A stretch of 64,000 nt of DNA from Micromonospora sp. RP3T (GCF_003027925.1 NZ_PYPS01000027.1:39834-103833); one strand, 5' to 3'. Shown: positions 55,292 to 64,000, counted from the stretch's first letter. Program-made: numbers and translations. Notes: generated by a model from the letters alone, not told the origin.

Positions 55292-57724
55292 TCAGCGTTG
55301 CAGGGTCAGCACACCCGGCCGCCACGGCAGCAGGTTGTAGTCGCCGCCCGCGCTGGGGTTCTTGCCCTGGTACAGCATCTGGAGGTTGCACGCGTCGACG
55401 GTCTTGGTCTGGTCGGGGTTGTTGCGGACCAGGTCACCGTGGCTGATGTCGTTGGTCCACGTCGCGCCGCTGTTGGCCTTGCCCGCGAACGGGTTGCTCT
55501 CGGTGGCCGCGTTCGGGGTCCAGGTGCCGCCCAGGCTGGTGGCGGTGAAGGAGCGGAAGTACCGCCCCTGGCTCCCGATCGCCTCGACGAGCATGAGGTA
55601 CTGGTTCTGGCCCTGCACCTTGTAGACCTCGACGCCCTCGAACAGGTTGTTGGTCGAGTCGGTCATGATCGTCGTGTAGCTCGAGCCGAAGCTGCCCGGG
55701 AAGTTCCCGAGCGGCATGCTCGACCGGTAGATCTTGCCGTTGTCCCCGGCGAAGAAGAGGTACATGTTCTGGTCGTCGCCGATGAGCGTCTGGTCGATGA
55801 CGCCGTACGGGGCGTCGGGGAGGCTCGCGGTGGAGAGCGTCTGCGCCGCGGACCAGCCGTTGGCGTTGGTCGGGTCGCTTGACGTCTTGTAGCTGAACGA
55901 CGTCGGCCCCCACTGGTACGCCAGCACCCAGATGTTCTTCGGGGCGAAGTAGAGCAGCGTGGGCGCCACGGTGCCCTGGCTCATCCCGGTCTGACTGGCC
56001 GAGGCCATGTCGGACCAGTTCGTGAACAGGCCGAAGTTCATCGAGCCGTACTGTCCGCTGCTGTTCACGTTCGACGCGTAGACCAGGTGCTTGCCGTTGT
56101 AGACCACGTTGGTGAAGTCCTTGACCGAGACCCAGCCGTTCGCCGGGTTCGCCAGCGCGCCGGTCGACGACCAGCGGTAGGTCGACGGCAGCGCGCAGCC
56201 GCTCGGCGGCGGCGTGGTCGTCGGCGGCGGCGTGGTCGGCGGCGTGGTTCCGCCGAAGTCGGTCCGCCACTGCTGGTTGGCCTGGCCGTTGCAGTCGTAG
56301 AGCTGGATCTGCTGGCCGTTGGCGCTGCCCCAGACGTCCAGGCAGCGGCCGGACTGCACGCCGGTGATGGAGCCGTTTGCGTTGACGTTCCACTGCTGGT
56401 TCGGCTGCCCGTTGCAGTCGTAGATGATGATCGCGGTGCCGTTCGCGGTGCCCTTGGCGTTCGCGTCGAGGCACTTGCTGCCGTACACCATCAACTGCTT
56501 GTTGCTGGTGTACGTCCACTGCTGGTTCGACTGGCCGTTGCAGTCCCAGAGCTGGACCCGGGTGCCGTTGGTCTGTGTCGAGTTGGGCACGTCGACGCAG
56601 CGGCCCGACTGCGCCCCGATGATCCGGCCGGCGCCGCCGGACGGCGGCGGTGTGGTCGGCCCGGAGGTCGGTCCCGAGGTCGGGGCGGCGGCGTTCAGCG
56701 CGTTCAGCACCGAGGTGTACGCGGCCTTCTTGTTGCCGCCGCCGTCGAACAGCAGCGGGCTCTCGCCGGAGCGCCACGAGTCGCTGTCGCGCACGCCCCA
56801 CACGGTGATGCCGATGCAGCGCGGCACGTTCACGCACGCCTGGGTCAGGCCGGCGTACTGGCTGGTGGAGGCGTTGGTGACGTCGGCCTCGGTGAGTGCC
56901 ACGTCCACGCCGAGCGCGGCGAAGCTGGACAGCGTGGTCTGGAAGTTGCTCGGCAGCGAGCTGCCGCCGGTGAAGTGGGTCTGCAGACCGACGCAGTCGA
57001 TCGGCACGCCCCGGGACTTGAAGTCCTGGATCATCCGGTAGACACCCTGCGTCTTTCCGTACGACCAGTTCTCGATGTTGTAGTCGTTGTAGCAGAGCTT
57101 GACCGACGGGTCGGCCGCCCGCGCGGTGCGGAACGCCACCTCGATCCAGTCGTTACCGGTGCCCTGCAGGTTCGAGTTGCGGCGGCTGCCGTCCTCGTTG
57201 AACGCCTCGTTCACCACGTCCCACGCGGCGAGCTTGCCCTTGTAGTGGGCCATCACCCCGTTGATGTGGTTGATCATCGCGTTGCGCAGCGTGCTGCCCT
57301 GCATGTTCTGCATCCAGCCGGGCTGCTGGGCGTGCCACGCCAGGGTGTGACCGCGCACCTTCAGGCCACGCTGGGTGGCCCAGTTGTAGATCTGGTCACC
57401 GGAGTTGAAGTTGAACTGGTTCTGGTTCGGCTCCGTCGCGTCCGGCTTCATCTCGTTCTCGGCCGTGATCATGTTGAACTCACGCGCCGCGATGGTGCTG
57501 TACGTCGAGTCGTTCAGCCGGCTCGCCGCGATGGCGGTGCCGAAGTAGCGGCCCGACTGCGCGGCCGCCGCGCCCAGCGTGCTCGCCGCGGCGTTCGCCG
57601 ACGGCATCATCACCGCGACCGCGGCCACTGTCACGACGCTGACCGCGCCGGCGAGCAACGCTCGGACGGCGGGCGATCGCCGCCGCGAGTGCCCGCCACG
57701 ATGAACGGATGGACTCACTGTCAC
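55292..57724 (-). CDS. secreted GH10 xylanase - CBM13 - GH62 arabinofuranosidase
   Basis: 810 residues. Signal peptide (1-46, ending PSANA), GH10 xylanase (~48-345; WDVVNEAFNE with acid/base Glu173, ALTEADV with nucleophile Glu279), linker, CBM13 ricin-type trefoil (~366-492; three repeats with QxxCLD and QPNQQW), Pro/Thr linker, then GH62 (~512-810; KDFTNVVYNGKHLVYAS, APYGVIDQTLIGDD, FEGVEVYKV). One chain thus cuts the xylan backbone and removes arabinose side groups. GTG start with AAGGAGG five bases upstream. A double AAGTTTCGGAA element lies 113 bp upstream. Confidence 0.95.
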   Translation of the reverse strand: MTVSPSVHRGGHSRRRSPAVRALLAGAVSVVTVAAVAVMMPSANAAASTLGAAAAQSGRYFGTAIAASRLNDSTYSTIAAREFNMITAENEMKPDATEPNQNQFNFNSGDQIYNWATQRGLKVRGHTLAWHAQQPGWMQNMQGSTLRNAMINHINGVMAHYKGKLAAWDVVNEAFNEDGSRRNSNLQGTGNDWIEVAFRTARAADPSVKLCYNDYNIENWSYGKTQGVYRMIQDFKSRGVPIDCVGLQTHFTGGSSLPSNFQTTLSSFAALGVDVALTEADVTNASTSQYAGLTQACVNVPRCIGITVWGVRDSDSWRSGESPLLFDGGGNKKAAYTSVLNALNAAAPTSGPTSGPTTPPPSGGAGRIIGAQSGRCVDVPNSTQTNGTRVQLWDCNGQSNQQWTYTSNKQLMVYGSKCLDANAKGTANGTAIIIYDCNGQPNQQWNVNANGSITGVQSGRCLDVWGSANGQQIQLYDCNGQANQQWRTDFGGTTPPTTPPPTTTPPPSGCALPSTYRWSSTGALANPANGWVSVKDFTNVVYNGKHLVYASNVNSSGQYGSMNFGLFTNWSDMASASQTGMSQGTVAPTLLYFAPKNIWVLAYQWGPTSFSYKTSSDPTNANGWSAAQTLSTASLPDAPYGVIDQTLIGDDQNMYLFFAGDNGKIYRSSMPLGNFPGSFGSSYTTIMTDSTNNLFEGVEVYKVQGQNQYLMLVEAIGSQGRYFRSFTATSLGGTWTPNAATESNPFAGKANSGATWTNDISHGDLVRNNPDQTKTVDACNLQMLYQGKNPSAGGDYNLLPWRPGVLTLQR

Positions 57725-57836
57725 CTTGGCCTCCTTGGTGGGCCAACACCCGGGTCGTCTGGGCGGGGACGACCGGACGTCTCAGTTGAGGGATTTAATG
57801 CCATCGATGCTTTCATCGACCGTTCGAATGGACAAC

Positions 57837-57858
57837 AAGTTTCGGAAAAGTTTCGGAA
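57837..57858. promoter_or_regulatory. double AAGTTTCGGAA element upstream of xylanase
   Basis: Two abutting 11-bp copies (57837-57847, 57848-57858). Reverse strand TTCCGAAACTT contains the CGAAAC/TTTCG-type core seen in actinomycete xylanase operators. AT-rich surroundings (57785-57870) fit a promoter. Confidence 0.6.
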
Positions 57859-57882
57859 GTAAATTTCCCCGCTCGGCAACCC

Positions 57883-57921
57883 GGCGTGGCCGGTCACGCA
57901 CATCCGGTGACCGACCACGCC
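57883..57921. terminator. hairpin downstream of the GH9 cellulase gene
   Basis: GGCGTGGCCGGTCAC (57883-57897) pairs with GTGACCGACCACGCC (57907-57921) with one mismatch; 16 bases past the GH9 stop. Confidence 0.65.
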
Positions 57922-57936
57922 CGTTGCGGGTGACGG

Positions 57937-60822
57937 TCAGGAGACCGTGCAGGCCGCCCCGTTGAGGGTGAAGGCGGTGGGCTTCGGGTTCGTGCCGGTG
58001 TGGGTGCCGTTGAAGCCGAAGCTCGTCGACGCCCCCGCCGCCAGCGTCCCGTTGTAGGCGAGGTTCGAGGCGGTCACCGCCGTGCCGGTCTGGGTGACGT
58101 TCGCCGACCAGCCCTGCCCGACCTTCTGCCCGGTGCTCGGGAACGTGAAGGCGAGCGTCCAACCGTTGATCGCGCTGGTGCCGGTGTTGGTGACCGTGAC
58201 GTTCGCGGTGAACCCGGTGTCCCAGGTGTTCGCCGTCCAGGTCACCGCGCAGCCGCCGCCGGTCGGCGCGGTCGTGGTGGTGACCGTGACGCCGGGCGAG
58301 GCCGGCGAGACGTTGCCGGCCGCGTCCACCGCGACCACGGTGAACGTGTACGCGGTGGAGGCGGTCAACCCGGTCACCGCCAGCGTGGTGCCGGTGGTGG
58401 AACCGACCAGCACGGTCCCGCCCCGGTAGACGCGGTACCCGGTCACCCCGACCGCGTCGGTGGCCGGACCCCAGGTCAGGGTGAGCCCGGTCGGGCCGAC
58501 CGCCGACGCGGTGGGCGTACCGGGCGCGGTCGGCGGCGTGGTGTCCGGCGCCGGGGCGGCCGGCGTGGTGACGGCCAGCGCCGCCGAGGCCGCCGACCGG
58601 TTGCCCGCGCCGTCGACCGCGCGCACGGTGAACTGGTACGTCCGCTCCGGCGTCAACCCGGTCACCGCGAGCGTGTTCGTGGTGGCCGGACGCAGCACCA
58701 GCGCGTCGCTGCCGGTCTGCGCCTGGGTCACCTCGTAGCCGGCCAGGCCGCTGCCGCCGGTGTCGGTGGCGGCGGCCCAGCTCAGCGTCAGGCCGGTGGC
58801 CGTGACGCCGGAGGCGACCGGGGTGCCGGGGGCGGTCGGCGCGGTGGTGTCCGGAGTGGCCGGGCCGGGCTCGTCGCCCCACACCCGCACGCCGCCGGAG
58901 TAGAGCGGCACCTTCCGGTTCGGCCCGGCGGTGGCCTGGTACGACGGGTCGTTCGTCGGGTCCCAGGTGCCGCCCTCCGGCACGCCGATCTTGAACTGCA
59001 CCTCCATCCGGTGCTGCGACTGCCCGGCCGGTGCGATGGTGTAGCCGGTGCAGTCGACCTCGACGTACCAGATGTCGCCGGAGAACTGCTTCGCCGTCGA
59101 CGGCGACGGGCAGCCCTGGGTGTAGCCGGGCGTGACGGTCACCGGGCCGGTGCCGTCGGGCCGGAAGTAGTACCGGAACTTTCCGGTGGTCAGCGCCCGG
59201 GCCGGGAACGCCGACTTGTTGTAGATGACCGCCTTGAGCCCGGTGGCCCGCGGCTCGGCCTGCATCACCGTGGTCTCCACGGTCAGCTCGTCCATGTCCG
59301 GCGTCTCGGCGGTCGGGAAGCCGGCGCGCGGGCTGCCGCCGTACTCGCCGGTCAGCCGGGCCAGCGCGGAGGTGAAGCCGGCGTTGTAGTCGGTGGCCAC
59401 CTCGTTCATCACGTAGTCCGACCGGCTGTCGCTGTACGCGTCGTTGGCCGCCGACGGGCCGCCGACCAGCGCGCCGTAGAGCACGTGCCGGGTCTCGACC
59501 GGCACGGTCTGGCTGTCCCACCAGGAACCGTGCGCGGTGCGGTGGTGCGGGTTCTTCGGGGAGTTGGTCCCGAACCCGATCAGGTAGCTGGAGTTGCGCG
59601 GGTTGTCGCCGAGCGCGTAGTTGACCTGCCGGACCGCGAAGTCGTGGTAGCGCGCCTTACGCGTCGCGTCGGTGGTCTTGTCGCTGTAGACCAGCGCGGC
59701 GAACGCGGTGTTGGCGGCATAGCGCAGCGCGCCCCAGGAGTCGAGCACCGCCATCCCGCCCGGCGAGTAGGGCACCCGCTGCCCGTTGACGCCCACGGTC
59801 CAGTAGTCCAGCCAGCGGTTCGCGTCGTCGACGTACTTCTGCTTGCCGGTCAGGTTGGCCAGCAGCACGTACGCGCCGAACTGCTTGTTGTCCCAGGCCA
59901 GCGTCCACTTGTAGGAGCGGGTGGTGGACTGCGGCTCGGTGCCGAGCTTGTCGTACTCGCTCTCCGCCTTGGTCAGGTAGGCCGCGTCGCCGGTGGCCCG
60001 GTACAGCCACGTCGCGCCCCAGACCAACTCGTCCTGGTAGCCGCTCCAGGACTTGTAGAACGACGCCGCGTCGGTGATGCACTCGCTGTACGACTTCCGC
60101 ACCGTGTCGGCGAACGTGTAGAGCTGCTTGGCGTGGCCGAGCAGCTTGTCCGCGTAGGCGGCGTCGGTGGGACGGAACACCATCGACGAGGCGGCCATCG
60201 CCGCCGCCGTCTCGCCGGCCAGGTCCGCGCCGCCACAGCTCGCATCGATCTTGTACGCGGGCCGCGCCATCGGCAGCACCTCGGCCGGCCCCCACCACTT
60301 GTGGTCGTCGTCGCCCTTGCCGACCTGGCCGTAGAGGACGTTCGGCGCGGGGTGCGCCTTGACGAAGTAGTCGTTGACGAAGCGCAGGTTGTTCAGCAGG
60401 TGGGTGAGCTGGCCGGAGGCGACGTAACCGTCCCGGTACTCGACCGCGCCCCAGGCCAGCATGGTGGTGCTGAACGCCATCGGGAAACCGAACTTCACGT
60501 GGTCGCCGGCGTCGTACCAGCCGCCGGTCAGGTCGACGCCGACGTCGGCGCCGTCGGTCAACGCCGAGTCGCCCCGCCAGGAGACCCGGTTCCAGGACGG
60601 CTTACGGCCGGACTGCTGCGCCTCGTAGAAGAACAGCGACTTCTGCAACGCCTCGGCGTAGTTGTACGCGGGCGCGGCCTGCGCGGCCGGGGCGGACGCG
60701 GTGGCCGGCGCGGCGGCGGCCGGCAGCGGCACGGTGGTCGCCAACGCGGCCACCAGCGCGGCGCCGGCGGCGAGCAGCCGGCGGGACGGGCGACCGCGCG
60801 GCGGCGGGGTCGGTCGGGGCAT
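57937..60822 (-). CDS. secreted GH9 cellulase - CBM3c - FnIII x2 - CBM2
   Basis: 961 residues. Signal peptide (1-~38), GH9 catalytic domain (~50-495; GGWYDAGDHVKFG with catalytic Asp104/Asp107, and MNEVATDYNAGF with the acid Glu), CBM3c (~510-660; YYFRPDGTGPVTVTPGY), two FnIII domains (~672-760, ~770-855) and CBM2 (~862-961; WTANTWDTGFTANV). This is the architecture of processive endoglucanases such as Thermobifida Cel9A. ATG 60822 has CAGGAG seven bases upstream; the longer frame to 60969 would translate through the operator. A CebR-like palindrome lies about 105 bp upstream. Confidence 0.95.
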   Translation of the reverse strand: MPRPTPPPRGRPSRRLLAAGAALVAALATTVPLPAAAAPATASAPAAQAAPAYNYAEALQKSLFFYEAQQSGRKPSWNRVSWRGDSALTDGADVGVDLTGGWYDAGDHVKFGFPMAFSTTMLAWGAVEYRDGYVASGQLTHLLNNLRFVNDYFVKAHPAPNVLYGQVGKGDDDHKWWGPAEVLPMARPAYKIDASCGGADLAGETAAAMAASSMVFRPTDAAYADKLLGHAKQLYTFADTVRKSYSECITDAASFYKSWSGYQDELVWGATWLYRATGDAAYLTKAESEYDKLGTEPQSTTRSYKWTLAWDNKQFGAYVLLANLTGKQKYVDDANRWLDYWTVGVNGQRVPYSPGGMAVLDSWGALRYAANTAFAALVYSDKTTDATRKARYHDFAVRQVNYALGDNPRNSSYLIGFGTNSPKNPHHRTAHGSWWDSQTVPVETRHVLYGALVGGPSAANDAYSDSRSDYVMNEVATDYNAGFTSALARLTGEYGGSPRAGFPTAETPDMDELTVETTVMQAEPRATGLKAVIYNKSAFPARALTTGKFRYYFRPDGTGPVTVTPGYTQGCPSPSTAKQFSGDIWYVEVDCTGYTIAPAGQSQHRMEVQFKIGVPEGGTWDPTNDPSYQATAGPNRKVPLYSGGVRVWGDEPGPATPDTTAPTAPGTPVASGVTATGLTLSWAAATDTGGSGLAGYEVTQAQTGSDALVLRPATTNTLAVTGLTPERTYQFTVRAVDGAGNRSAASAALAVTTPAAPAPDTTPPTAPGTPTASAVGPTGLTLTWGPATDAVGVTGYRVYRGGTVLVGSTTGTTLAVTGLTASTAYTFTVVAVDAAGNVSPASPGVTVTTTTAPTGGGCAVTWTANTWDTGFTANVTVTNTGTSAINGWTLAFTFPSTGQKVGQGWSANVTQTGTAVTASNLAYNGTLAAGASTSFGFNGTHTGTNPKPTAFTLNGAACTVS

Positions 60823-60924
60823 GGCGAGCTCCTGTGGAGGGAGCCGCACGGCGGCACGACGCGGCGGGGAACGCTGCCGGTCGGCCGCCGTGCGGCGGTG
60901 GTGGTGGGGTGGACCGCGGAGGCG

Positions 60925-60938
60925 CGGGAGCGCTCCCA
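60925..60938. promoter_or_regulatory. CebR-like operator
   Basis: CGGGAGCGCTCCCA matches the CebR consensus TGGGAGCGCTCCCA at 13 of 14 bases, with a perfect 12-bp palindrome. In Streptomyces and Thermobifida CebR/CelR represses cellulase genes until cello-oligosaccharides bind it. Confidence 0.8.
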
Positions 60939-60980
60939 TGGATGGTTGACAATGTAATCTCGCGATCACCCGTTTGGGAA

Positions 60981-61037
60981 GACGGCGATGGGGCCGCCAC
61001 GACGTCCTAGCGACGTCGCGACGGCCCCACGCCGTCC
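60981..61037. terminator. long hairpin after the membrane-protein gene
   Basis: GACGGCG..GGGGCCG..CGACGTC and its inverted copy GACGTCG..CGGCCCC..CGCCGTC form a ~23-bp interrupted stem, a few bases beyond the stop at 61042 of the leftward operon. Confidence 0.7.
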
Positions 61038-61041
61038 CGCC

Positions 61042-61545
61042 TCAGAACTCGACGCCTCGCAGATACACCTGCCGGGTGGGACCCGAATCGGTCATCTCGA
61101 CTGTCAACTCCGTGCCGGACACCGGACGGACCCGACCGCGCAGGTACGACTGCCCGCCGTCGTACCAACCCCACTCCCGGCGCCGGTCGTCCCGATTGTC
61201 CGCCAGCACCGAGCCGGCCAGCGGGGTCAGCTCGGCGAACCCGTTGGCCTCCCGGAACGCGTCCACGCAACCGGCGTCGGCGCGAAAGGCGAGATAGAAG
61301 TCATCGTCGATGCCGTCGCTGGACCAGTACCGCAGGCCGTCGGTCGGGCAGTCGGGCAGCCGCACGTGGAACTGGTCGAGCAACTGCGCCAACGACCTGT
61401 CCCAGCGGCTCGAGGGGTAGGCGCGGTCGTCGAACGGCGCGCGGTCGCGGTGCTGCACCACGAAGACCACCGCACCGACGACCACCACCGCGACGGCGAC
61501 GAGCAGCCACCGGAGCGTGCGCCTACCCACCCGCACCCCGCTCAC
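61042..61545 (-). CDS. single-pass membrane protein coupled to the ALF-repeat gene
   Basis: 167 residues: short basic N-terminus, one helix (~11-30), then an outside domain (~31-167) with two Cys (PDCPTDG, AGCVDAF) and no known family. GTG start overlaps the upstream stop by four bases (GTGA), so its synthesis is tied to that of the large alanine-rich protein. It could be an accessory, anchor or protective partner of that protein; nothing in the sequence decides. Confidence 0.75.
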   Translation of the reverse strand: MSGVRVGRRTLRWLLVAVAVVVVGAVVFVVQHRDRAPFDDRAYPSSRWDRSLAQLLDQFHVRLPDCPTDGLRYWSSDGIDDDFYLAFRADAGCVDAFREANGFAELTPLAGSVLADNRDDRRREWGWYDGGQSYLRGRVRPVSGTELTVEMTDSGPTRQVYLRGVEF

Positions 61546-64000
61546 CCGATGTTCTGGGTGCTGCTCGACCCGCGGACCGCGAACTCCTGAGCCACGCCGT
61601 AGGTGTGCATCGCGGCGTAGTCGTCGAAGGAGATGCCCCAGATCTCCTCGCCGGCATCGAAGTTCCAGTCCTTGTACACGTCCACCCCGTAGGAGCCCTT
61701 GGGGACCGGTTTCCCGTCCACGATGCTAACCGTCACGGTGCCCTTGACCCGGTACTGGACGCCACGCACCCCGAGCCGGTAATCCAGGTTGTTCGTCATG
61801 CTGACCCCGAGCCACATGCTGTCGATCGCGTACGTGCAACTGGACCGGCCGCTGCTCAGGCACCTGCTGCCGGCCGAGCCGAGCATCTCCGCCAGGCTCC
61901 CGTTGACCGCGGACTTGAACTGGTTGTCCTTGAGGTACTGGTCGACGCTGACGATGAAGTCGTCACCGGTGGCGCCGTAGTAGTGCTTCCACAACTGGCA
62001 GGCCTGGTTCGTGATCGCGCACACGCCCTGCATGGTGGTCCAGAGCTGGGCCCGCATCTCCAGCAGCGCGGTCGGCTCGTTCCACGGCGGCGTCTTGGAC
62101 CCGTACGCCCCGTTGTCGCCCGGCGTGGTGGGGTCGTAGTCGCCGTCCTGCGTGACGATCAGCTCCTTGGCCAGCCGGGCCAGTTCCTCCTCCCGCTGCT
62201 TCTGCACGGCGATCTGCAGGGCCTCGATCGCCGCCTGCGCGGCGAGCACCGCGTCCTTGCCGGCGTCGATCGCCGAGTTCCGGGCCTGCACCGCGGACGC
62301 CTGGGCGGCGGCGGCGTAACCCCGGGCCCGGGCCGCCGAGGCGTTGGCCCACGAGGCCGAACGCTGCGCCGACTGCGCGGCCTGGTGCGCGGAAAGGGCG
62401 GCCTGCCGGGCCCGCGTCGCGGCGGCGTTCGCCTGGTCCGCCGACGCCTTGGCCTGCTGCGCCGCCTGCAACGCCTGGTTGGCGTAGGTGGCGGCCTCAC
62501 TGGCCGAGGCGCTCGCGGCCCGCGCGTACGCCTCCGCCTCGGCCTGGGCGGCACGGGCGATGGCGGCGGCGTAGCCCGCGTCGGCGGCGTCCTTCTGCGC
62601 GTTGGCCGCGTACTGGGCGGTCTCGGCCACCAGCCGGCTGACCGTGGCGGCGTGGGTGGCCGCCTCGTGGTCCCGCTGCCGCGCCTTGTACTGCTCGGTG
62701 TCGATGAAGTACCGGAGGTAGCCGCGCGGCCCCTCGAGCGCGATCCGGCCCGCCGCCTTCACCTCCGGCCCGCCCGCGGTGATGAGCTGCCCGACCGTGA
62801 TCCGGTCGTCCACCTCGGCCGCCTCCCAGCGCCCCACCCGCAGGAACCGGTCGATGTCCGCGGCGGTGCCGTTCAGCGCGGCCTGACCCGCCTGCTTGGT
62901 GGTGCTGCCACCGGCGTTCATGATCTGCCCGACCTTGATCCGGTCATCGGTCTCCTTGCCCGGATAGGCGCGATCGGCGAGGAACCGGCGCACGGTGGCG
63001 ATGTCGCCGTTGAGCGCCGTCTTCGCCGCGTCCTTGAACGCCGGCTTCGCGGTGCCCTCGGCCAGGTGCAGCACCCGGGCCCGGTCGTCCTGCTCGCCGG
63101 CCAGCAGCCGACCGGTGCGCAGGAACTCCCGCAGGTCCGCCTCGGTGCCGGTGAGCGCGTCCTCGGCGGCGGCCCGGGTCCACGGCCCGGCCACGTCCCG
63201 CAGCCGGAGCGCGGCCTTCCGGCCGCTGGTCAGCACCGTCGCGCTCGACGCGCCCGGCGCGGCGGCCTCGTCCAGGAGCCGCTTCGTCTCGGCGTCGACC
63301 CGGTCGAGTTCGGCCCGGTCGTACGGAATCTCGACCGGCCGGTCCAGGTCCGCCACCCGGGCCTTCTGCGCGGCCTGCACGGCCGCCTCGGTGTCGAGTT
63401 CCAGGCGCAGCACGTCGGCCTGCCGGGAGGTCTGCTCGACGGCCGCCGCCTGGGCGGACGCCTGGGTGGCGAGGTCGGCCGCCAACTTGGCCGACACCGC
63501 GTGCCGGGTCGCCTCCGCGGCCGCGTCCGCGGCCTCACCCGCGTGGTCGGCGGCGGCATCCGCCGCCGTCGCCGCGGCCCGGGCGTGTGCCGCCGAGTTC
63601 ATCGCGTACTGGTACGCCTGCCGCGCGGCGGTGCCCGCCTGGCGGGCCAGCGACTCGGCGGCGTCGGCGGCGCGGTCGGCGTTCTGCGCCTGCCGGCGTG
63701 CCTCGGCGGCGGCCCGGCGGGCCCGCTCCGCCTCGGAGCCGGCCGCCTGCGAGTAGTTGCTCGCCTCCTCCGCGGCGGCGGCCGCGGCGTTGGCGTTGGT
63801 CACCGCGTTGCGGGCCGCGGCGGCGGCGTTGCCGGAGGCCTCGGCGGCATCCCCGGCGGCCTTGGTCGCCGCGGCGGCCTTCTCCGCCGCGGCGGCGGCG
63901 GCCCGGGCCTGCTGCGCGGCGTACTCCCCGATCGCGTGCACCAGCAGCTCCCGCAGCGAGACCGTCCGGTCACCCCGGTGACCCCTGCCCTCCAGGTTCG
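61542..64000 (-). CDS. ALF-repeat, alanine-rich coiled-coil protein (5' end outside window)
   Basis: About 818 residues visible; the frame stays open to the window edge (NLEGRGHRGDRTVSLREL), so the gene starts beyond 64000 and GTG 63941 is internal. An Ala-rich coiled coil (~20-220), then at least four ALF-type short repeats (e.g. ALNGDIATVRRFLADR, ALNGTAADIDRFLRVG, ALEGPRGYLRYFIDTE), a second Ala-rich coiled coil (~440-620), and a C-terminal globular domain (~630-818) with several Cys (GVCAITNQACQLW, RCLSSGRSSCTYAID). ALF repeats occur in large secreted actinomycete proteins, some with toxin-like tails. The C-terminal domain is not one I recognise. Confidence 0.8.
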   Translation of the reverse strand, partial: NLEGRGHRGDRTVSLRELLVHAIGEYAAQQARAAAAAAEKAAAATKAAGDAAEASGNAAAAARNAVTNANAAAAAAEEASNYSQAAGSEAERARRAAAEARRQAQNADRAADAAESLARQAGTAARQAYQYAMNSAAHARAAATAADAAADHAGEAADAAAEATRHAVSAKLAADLATQASAQAAAVEQTSRQADVLRLELDTEAAVQAAQKARVADLDRPVEIPYDRAELDRVDAETKRLLDEAAAPGASSATVLTSGRKAALRLRDVAGPWTRAAAEDALTGTEADLREFLRTGRLLAGEQDDRARVLHLAEGTAKPAFKDAAKTALNGDIATVRRFLADRAYPGKETDDRIKVGQIMNAGGSTTKQAGQAALNGTAADIDRFLRVGRWEAAEVDDRITVGQLITAGGPEVKAAGRIALEGPRGYLRYFIDTEQYKARQRDHEAATHAATVSRLVAETAQYAANAQKDAADAGYAAAIARAAQAEAEAYARAASASASEAATYANQALQAAQQAKASADQANAAATRARQAALSAHQAAQSAQRSASWANASAARARGYAAAAQASAVQARNSAIDAGKDAVLAAQAAIEALQIAVQKQREEELARLAKELIVTQDGDYDPTTPGDNGAYGSKTPPWNEPTALLEMRAQLWTTMQGVCAITNQACQLWKHYYGATGDDFIVSVDQYLKDNQFKSAVNGSLAEMLGSAGSRCLSSGRSSCTYAIDSMWLGVSMTNNLDYRLGVRGVQYRVKGTVTVSIVDGKPVPKGSYGVDVYKDWNFDAGEEIWGISFDDYAAMHTYGVAQEFAVRGSSSTQNIG

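Overview
The window is very GC-rich (above 70% by eye) with strong codon-position bias. It carries an F420-dependent oxidoreductase, a DosR/DevR-type dormancy regulon, a SARP regulator, an ECF42 sigma factor with its DGPF partner, BsaP next to BioB, sortase-like and Tat-exported proteins, and several secreted polysaccharidases with CBM2 modules. GC-rich repeats around a TAAGAAGGGGCCCC core are also present. Together these point to a filamentous actinomycete, most likely Micromonosporaceae (Micromonospora-like). This is chromosomal sequence; I see no integrase, transposase, phage or CRISPR genes.

Layout. 0-5 kb: a GH36 alpha-galactosidase cut by the window edge, a divergent HxlR/RidA pair, an ECF42 sigma/DGPF operon and a small membrane protein. 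5.2-8.8 kb: an accessory-looking patch with three overlapping tiny genes (two Cys-rich), a divergent GntR regulator behind a 9-bp inverted repeat, and a membrane-anchored STAND/TPR protein. 8.8-12.3 kb: secreted mannanase, LLM oxidoreductase, a 39-residue membrane peptide and a GAP-family protein. 12.3-17.6 kb: a leftward set with lipid kinase, BrkB-like protein, double PAP2 phosphatase and EEP hydrolase, headed by a ClpN/HTH pair. 17.7-20 kb: PP2C phosphatase and a TetR-SDR operon.

20-31.4 kb is the most coherent block. It has two universal stress proteins, phosphoketolase, a TPC-type metal ATPase with a hemerythrin tail, two Acg-type nitroreductases, a DosS-like two-GAF kinase and a DosR-like regulator. 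Four copies of a GGGWCCTHCGGCCC-like box sit in the promoter regions, consistent with a hypoxia/redox dormancy regulon that also controls carbon flux through phosphoketolase.

31.4-46 kb: SARP/NB-ARC/TPR regulator, Tat-exported TIM-barrel-like protein, epimerase, secreted lysozyme-like protein with a long leader, a LamG/PKD secreted protein, five tRNAs (Val, Gly, Val, Cys, Gly), PEP-mutase family enzyme, a TetR facing an alkane monooxygenase, a glycosyltransferase with a methyltransferase-like tail, and a VAETG-type surface protein. 46-55 kb: protein methyltransferase, ABC exporter with a two-component system, and the biotin genes (bioD-bioF divergent from bioB-bsaP-GNAT). 55-64 kb: GH10-CBM13-GH62 arabinoxylanase, GH9-CBM3c-FnIII2-CBM2 cellulase behind a CebR-like operator, and the 3' part of an ALF-repeat, alanine-rich protein coupled to a small membrane protein.

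Many genes share one promoter form: a TANNNT box six to nine bases before a GTG/ATG with no ribosome-binding site. I read this as leaderless transcription and used it to choose several starts. All functions are inferred from sequence reading alone.
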